DNA of 64,000 nucleotides, from NCBI GenBank assembly GCA_977017575.1, contig CDRNVI010000103.1, positions 1 through 64,000 of the forward strand, in the 5' to 3' direction. Under the pieces are notes generated by a model. It was not told where the DNA came from. It saw only the letters and a program-made list of their open reading frames with translations, and searched no databases. The stretch's first letter is position 1; each line of letters opens with the position of its first letter. This stretch comes from Paramoeba atlantica (lineage: Eukaryota > Discosea). Both the position numbers and the translations under genes were made by a program. Positions 59,277 through 64,000 of the stretch are shown one piece after another.

Positions 59277-61643
59277 ATGGTAGACTCTCGTTTGAATACC
59301 ACTTTATCGGAAAAGCAGTACGCTACTGTTGTGCACGACACTCTGGAGCATCTTGCTCGGTCATTAAAGAAAGGTTTATGTCGTCGTCCCCTCCAAGTTG
59401 AGCTACATGTAGCGAAATGTACGCGTGCACTACGAGGTTTCGACTGTTCGCTTCAACATCTCTGGGCATCGCGGCCTTGGCTTCTGTACTGGTGTATGCA
59501 TACGTTGGATCTGCTGGGCGCGCTTCCTGGTGCCTTTATAGACACTATTTTGGAAAGTATACTACATTCGCATACGGAACAAAAGTGCGAGAACACAGTG
59601 CAAGTGCTCACTAATGATAGTCCTATCGAAGAAAGGTGCAGTAGGCCAAACAAAGGAGCAGAAACTGGTCCTCATACAATAGGTTTACTTTTGACATATG
59701 GCTCTTCAGATTCCGATGGTTTGGCCAAAGGAAGGGAACCAACAGATACACCGATTGTTGATCTAGAGTTCTTAAAATCACACGCAATGAACGCTCGCAT
59801 GAAGCTTTCTTATTTGTCTCGACTTATTAATGAACTAAAATTGGATATCCTTCCAGCGACAAACTATCTCCAATTTTTTTGCACTACGTGTGGGTATACG
59901 AATAAAACGTTTAGAATTGAGATACCGCATCAATATACTTCGCGTGAAAGCACTTTTTTCTTCACCGAAAATCATGTTACACAAACCACTTTTCCTACTG
60001 AGCATGGAACTTGTATAGATGAAACCGATGTGTTTGTCCTATCTCAAGTTCCCACGACCCAGGAGACTCATCTCGAAAATCCTTCACAATACCTTCTCCG
60101 ATATTTTGTTACGGTACACGCCTCCCATGGCCACTGGAATCCCAGCTGTAGCCAATTTCAGCAAGTACAACCCTCTCGTGCAGATCTCCTCACGTTTGTA
60201 AAATCCTGCTTTAGGTATCATGAAGGAGAAGAAGATATTGAATCTTTTTCCGTACACGATTTCGCAAATATCGCCAGGAAAAATCCTACAGAAAGCGACG
60301 ATGGGAAAAAGCAGTGTTCTCAATCTTGTCCATTCAATAGTCGTTCTATGGAGGTATCGAGCGAGGAGCCTATTTTACGAGAAAAACATAAATTTCATGT
60401 TCCTGTTTCGGCAGAACTTTCCGACTCTTCACACGGAAAATCCGGAGGTTATGGCGGTGGACCGCAGCAAATTCCCCATTTAGCCTCTTCGTTTGCAGCG
60501 GTTTGCGTTTTGCTCCTTCTAGGGGGCTCGGGTTACTCCGAGGCGTACGACTCGATTGATCGTGACGCAATGACAAAATGGATCTCCTCGCTACGTCAGT
60601 CGGACGGGTCGTTTCGCATGCATGTAGGAGGGGAAGTGGATCTGCGAGCGAGTTACTGTGCTCTTGCCATCGGAGCCCTTCTTAATTTGTCCTACACCGA
60701 AGTGACAGGGGGGAGGAAGACTGAGGTGAGTTCTGCACATATGGGACTTGAGAGTATGGGTCCAAAACATAAGAACCAAAAAAGTGGAGCACGCCAACCT
60801 GTATCTCTCGTTGAGCATTTTATTCTGCAATGCCAAAGTTATGAAGGAGGGTTTGGATGTACCCCATTCGACGAGGCCCATGGGGGCTACACGTACTGTG
60901 CACTGTCTTCCTTGGTCCTTTTGCATGTTCAATGGGACCGTATGCATGCAACGCCTTTAGATCATGACACAACTATAAACTTTCTCACCCTCACACGGTG
61001 GATTGTGTCCCGTCAATCTCCCTTTCCTTTACCTTCTCCCACGTTTCTTGGAGGCCTGAATGGCAGAACAAATAAACTCGTGGATTCCTGCTACACATTT
61101 TGGGTGGGATCGCTACCGCCCCTACGCGCTGCCTTGTTACACATGTCGAGAAAATTTGAACACAAAGTCAACGGTGGGGAGTATGATACAACCCTTTTAG
61201 CTTCCATTTTTGACTTTTTGCAGCTCGGCCATCCCACAACACAGAGATCTACCGCTGTAGCAACTCTTCAAACGCCTTCCTCTTCTTCCTCCCTCTCGTC
61301 TACTTCGGATCCTTCGTCCCCCTTACTTCTCCCCTCGTTCTGGAACACTGATCGGTTACTTGACTACGTGCTCCTGGGGTGCCAAAATTTAAACGAGGGA
61401 GGGTTCTGGGATACTCCGGGCTCGGAGACGGATTACTACCACACATGTTATGCCTTAAGTGGGCTCTCCGTAGTGCTGGGGTATCCCTCCCTTCAGCAGT
61501 CCGGAGGTTCCACTCCCGAGGAGGGTTTACCCGCTTTAAACTGCGACGTGAATCCGCTGTTTAATTTACGTCGTTGTCGTGTCGCGCAGGCACGCAAGTA
61601 CTTTGACAATCGTAAGGGAAAAGGGCGGAGAACGAATTCGTAG
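59277..61643 (+). CDS. FNTB: Protein farnesyltransferase beta subunit with large insertion
   Basis: 788 residues from ATG 59277, against ~440 in animals. The N-terminal helices match (LRGFDCSLQHLWASRPWLLY, then WCMHTLDLLGALP). The alpha-alpha barrel resumes at ~390 with GGYGGGPQQIPHLASSFAAV, then SLRQSDGSFRMHVGGEVDLR and YEGGFGCTPFDEAHGGYTYC. The zinc ligands are visible: Asp and Cys in LVDSCYTFW (~600) and His in DYYHTCYALSG (~720). Residues ~100-388 are an insertion with its own Cys motif (CTTCGYTNKTF). A second, Ser-rich insertion lies near 660-690. The enzyme farnesylates CaaX proteins as a heterodimer with the alpha subunit. Large insertions are known in trypanosomatid versions. Confidence 0.93.
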   Translation: MVDSRLNTTLSEKQYATVVHDTLEHLARSLKKGLCRRPLQVELHVAKCTRALRGFDCSLQHLWASRPWLLYWCMHTLDLLGALPGAFIDTILESILHSHTEQKCENTVQVLTNDSPIEERCSRPNKGAETGPHTIGLLLTYGSSDSDGLAKGREPTDTPIVDLEFLKSHAMNARMKLSYLSRLINELKLDILPATNYLQFFCTTCGYTNKTFRIEIPHQYTSRESTFFFTENHVTQTTFPTEHGTCIDETDVFVLSQVPTTQETHLENPSQYLLRYFVTVHASHGHWNPSCSQFQQVQPSRADLLTFVKSCFRYHEGEEDIESFSVHDFANIARKNPTESDDGKKQCSQSCPFNSRSMEVSSEEPILREKHKFHVPVSAELSDSSHGKSGGYGGGPQQIPHLASSFAAVCVLLLLGGSGYSEAYDSIDRDAMTKWISSLRQSDGSFRMHVGGEVDLRASYCALAIGALLNLSYTEVTGGRKTEVSSAHMGLESMGPKHKNQKSGARQPVSLVEHFILQCQSYEGGFGCTPFDEAHGGYTYCALSSLVLLHVQWDRMHATPLDHDTTINFLTLTRWIVSRQSPFPLPSPTFLGGLNGRTNKLVDSCYTFWVGSLPPLRAALLHMSRKFEHKVNGGEYDTTLLASIFDFLQLGHPTTQRSTAVATLQTPSSSSSLSSTSDPSSPLLLPSFWNTDRLLDYVLLGCQNLNEGGFWDTPGSETDYYHTCYALSGLSVVLGYPSLQQSGGSTPEEGLPALNCDVNPLFNLRRCRVAQARKYFDNRKGKGRRTNS

Positions 61644-62020
61644 ATTTCGTGTGAAAAGAAGAAGTTTTTACTTTTGATTCGTGCTAGACTTCGAATCTGG
61701 AGTCTTGCCGTTTCGTAAGGAGTAGAGATTTTGCGTACAACTTTTGAGCTTCACGTTTTGAAGTAGGACGGATGTTTGCGGGCTTCACACTGCTTTCAAT
61801 ATTGAGTAAAATGCAACGGACCTAGCTGAAGATAAATTAAGAACGAAAATTCAAAATTATATTCTCCTACAGTATTGCGTTATCATCTAAACGAATCAGC
61901 AGTATTTGCAACTTTCTCTCACGCTTTTTATGGATTTTCTCTTGGTTTAGAGCCTTATTTACTTACATCTTCTACACTTGACAAAGACGTTTTTTTTTAC
62001 AACATTCGTACAATTTTTCT
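61644..62020. other. AT-rich intergenic DNA
   Basis: No gene or repeat seen. Confidence 0.4.
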
Positions 62021-62974
62021 ATGATCTTTTTACTTTGCAAACACCTTTCTTCTTCCCAATTTATAGCCCTTAATCGATTCTTAGTGCAAATACTTCTCTA
62101 CTTTTTCTTCTGGCTACTACAACCTATCTCGAGAATGCAATTTGTTTTGGATGCTGCGGATAGTGTGCCTAAAGCTGCTCGGGTGCGTGGGGCATCTCTC
62201 CCGCAAGAATATGAGCTCTGTCGTGTCTTGGCCAACATTTCAAGTCATCATCCCTCATGGACTACAGAGACTCCCGCATGTAACTGGAAAGGTATAACAT
62301 GTGACTCCAACCTGCAGGTCACTGAAATTAAGTGGAACCATATGAATCTTCGAGGAACCGTGTCATGGCGTCATATTCCAGTGAGTGTACAAGTCTTGAT
62401 TTTAGGTAGCTTCTTTAATTTAGCGAAACCAAACGAAATTACGGGAGAACTTCCTGTTTTTGAGTTGCCACCGCGTCTAACAAAGTTCGTGTTGGATGGC
62501 AACAATATGACCGGGAGCATTGACTTAGAACATCTCCCTGCGGAGTTGACTGCCTTTGAAGCGGCGAAAAATTGCTTTGAGGGAACTGTATCTTTATCAT
62601 CTCTACCTCGTCATCTATTTGTATTAGATCTTCAAGATAATTTGCTTTCTGGGGAGTTTGATCTCTCAAACTTACCTCCGAACATGCAAACAATGTACTT
62701 CGGGAATAACCAGTTTAGCGGGAGCTTGATTCTCAAAAATCTGCCAATTTCCCTCGTACGACTTGATCTAGACAATAATAACCTAAGTGGAGAATTAGGG
62801 TTGGATTGTCTCCCATCTAAAATGAGGTATCTTCTGCTTAAGAATAATGCGTTCGAGGGACACGTTGACCTCCGAAATCTGTCAGAGCATTTCGCATCGC
62901 TGGATCTTCGGGGAAACAAGATTACCTCTGCAGAGCCAACTCCCTTCCCATATGCCCTGAAATGTGATCTATAA
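62021..62974 (+). CDS. LRR family protein, intact (trio with 31827 and 33223)
   Basis: The frame opens at 62021, giving a hydrophobic leader (FLVQILLYFFFWLLQP). An ATG at 62135 (MQFVLDAADSVPKAARVRG) aligns with the starts of its paralogues and gives 279 residues. I favour 62135 as the true start, because the hydrophobic part lies in a pyrimidine tract. The cap (LPQEYELCRVLANISSHH, PSWTTETPACNWKGITC) and eight repeats match the gene at 33223 almost throughout. Differences cluster in a few repeats. C-terminus FPYALKCDL. It lies 29 kb from its closest relative, so dispersed duplication or conversion is implied. Confidence 0.8.
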   Translation: MIFLLCKHLSSSQFIALNRFLVQILLYFFFWLLQPISRMQFVLDAADSVPKAARVRGASLPQEYELCRVLANISSHHPSWTTETPACNWKGITCDSNLQVTEIKWNHMNLRGTVSWRHIPVSVQVLILGSFFNLAKPNEITGELPVFELPPRLTKFVLDGNNMTGSIDLEHLPAELTAFEAAKNCFEGTVSLSSLPRHLFVLDLQDNLLSGEFDLSNLPPNMQTMYFGNNQFSGSLILKNLPISLVRLDLDNNNLSGELGLDCLPSKMRYLLLKNNAFEGHVDLRNLSEHFASLDLRGNKITSAEPTPFPYALKCDL

Positions 62975-63108
62975 ATCCACGGTGGATTTATCCACGTGAA
63001 ATATCCACCTTCCTTTCGGAATGACGATACGGAATTCTTTATTCTTCGCTTCAGATTACTAAACCGGGGAACGGAATAATATTCAGATGTGGTTTATTGC
63101 GGTGGTTG

Positions 63109-63461
63109 TAAACCACATATGCGTTTAACATACCTATACCTTGAGTAACATACCGGGGGGGTATGTTATTCTGGCCCGCGACACTTAACATACCCCCCCT
63201 CGTCCCGCGGCTTTTTTTGTGCAAAGGTACAAAATTCCAACCATAATATCACGTACGTTTTTAACAAAATGTTTCTTTTATGCGTTTTTAGATGTATTTT
63301 GATACGTTCTAGCATTTAGTACTACGCGAGGTACATCTTTAGATACAGGTTCTAACAGTGAAAGTGATTTTCTTCTCTTTCCTATTTCATAATCAGTCTA
63401 CTTAACATACCTACACCTTGATAACATAACGGGGGGTATGTTAAATGGGTATGTGGTTTAT
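63109..63461. mobile_element. MITE with TAAACCACATATGCG ends and GTATGTTA palindromes
   Basis: TAAACCACATATGCGTTTAA at the left is mirrored at the right by TTAAATGGGTATGTGGTTTA. Near each end lie TTAACATACC twice and TAACATACCGGGG..GGTATGTTA. No coding capacity. Architecture as in the 38649-39062 element, with a different motif. Confidence 0.75.
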
Positions 63462-63469
63462 AAATATCG

Positions 63470-63605
63470 CTCCGCCCTCGATGATTGAAAAAAAGTGAAC
63501 AAAAGCAAAGAAAAAATAAAGAGGGACAGTATTAGAAAATATAAAAGTGGACTCTGGTGGTCCAAAATCGAAAACAAATGGGGTTCAAGGGGGGGGGCAT
63601 ACGCG
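63470..63605. repeat. Dispersed repeat, inverted copy at 47.5 kb
   Basis: GATTGAAAAAAAGTGAACAA and CTGGTGGTCCAAAATCGAAA match the reverse of 47515-47690. Confidence 0.65.
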
Positions 63606-63863
63606 ATATTATTTCTACCCGTCCTGAATTTTGTCCGATTTTGATCAATATAACCCATAAAATTTATGGGTTTTACATACTCTCTGGTAGTATCGTTTAT
63701 TTATTGTGGTGGTTGTTTGTAACCTCTACCTCTCCCTTCTTTATGGTGTTCGGGGTAGGGTGGATCGAGGACGGTCAGAAAAGGGGGTCCAACCCCCCCC
63801 CCCCTCCCTATTCTCGATTCGGGCATAAATCACTGTGCTTAAAAACGTAGGTATCGGGACTCG

Positions 63864-63936
63864 AGCCCAGGTTGTCCAGTTGGTAAGACATGCCGTTTAT
63901 AATCTGGTGGTCGCAGGTTCGACTCCCGGCGGTTAC
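63864..63936 (+). tRNA. tRNA-Ile(UAU)-like sequence, degenerate
   Basis: An A-box-like TTGTCCAGTTGG (~63872) and a perfect B box GGTTCGACTCC (63916-63926) are correctly spaced. The anticodon loop would be TTTATAA, giving UAU, with a variable loop TGGTC. The acceptor strands (GCCCAGG and CGGTTAC) do not pair and the anticodon and T stems have mismatches. It may be a pseudogene or a tRNA-derived repeat. A similar D-arm-like motif (GTCCGTTAGTGGTAAGAT) starts at ~63955 and runs off the window. Confidence 0.35.
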
Positions 63937-64000
63937 ATTTTCAGCCATACGCGACGTCCGTTAGTGGTAAGATTTGCGAAGCCCCGTTCTTCGTATCTTG

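Overview
The window reads as nuclear DNA of a unicellular eukaryote with few or no introns. The recognisable housekeeping genes are eukaryotic: ribosomal protein eS12, the GTPase DRG2, the translocon-associated protein gamma subunit, succinate dehydrogenase flavoprotein, RNA polymerase subunit RPB6 and the protein farnesyltransferase beta subunit. Each is a single uninterrupted reading frame, apart from one suspected frameshift in an unidentified gene near 29.7 kb. Every host gene I can support lies on the plus strand, and many start codons follow a long pyrimidine-rich leader. Transposons lie on both strands. One-directional, intron-poor gene clusters with pyrimidine tracts resemble kinetoplastid-type genome organisation. 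That lineage is an inference, not something the sequence proves. Conserved genes are often GC-rich, while intergenic DNA is AT-rich and full of repeats.

The layout is as follows. 1-1.6 kb: a decayed Tc1/mariner element. 1.8-4.6 kb: redoxin-like protein, eS12, DRG2. 4.8-12.9 kb: leucine-rich repeat (LRR) genes and relics, mixed with mariner, Merlin and MITE insertions, plus one conserved gene of unknown function. 13.4-17.0 kb: a tandem pair of TRAIP-like RING proteins. 17.2-28.4 kb: more LRR genes among mariner and Merlin elements and short palindromic repeats. 29.5-35.7 kb: an unidentified GC-rich gene with a frameshift, TRAP-gamma, two LRR paralogues around a tandem repeat, and an RRM protein. 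36-47.7 kb: repeat-rich DNA with a deleted mariner copy, an intact Merlin transposase, two LRR genes and a nested composite element. 48.2-54.4 kb: an LRR gene, a large acidic/basic protein and an LRR domain fused to a nuclear-type N-terminus. 54.9-61.6 kb: SDHA, RPB6, FNTB. 62-64 kb: another LRR gene, a MITE and a tRNA-like sequence.

The most distinctive content is the LRR family. There are ten apparently intact genes plus at least five relics in 64 kb. They share an N-terminal cap (a LPxEFxL motif, then NPHxSW and CxWxGVxC) followed by 23-residue repeats of the form LPxxLxxLxLxxNxFSGxIDLxx. Near-identical blocks alternate with divergent ones among paralogues, which suggests gene conversion. 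Most members have no convincing signal peptide or membrane segment. A second theme is a set of TIR-bearing elements whose ends share a layout rather than a sequence: a short motif repeated twice, then a G-run, then the motif inverted.
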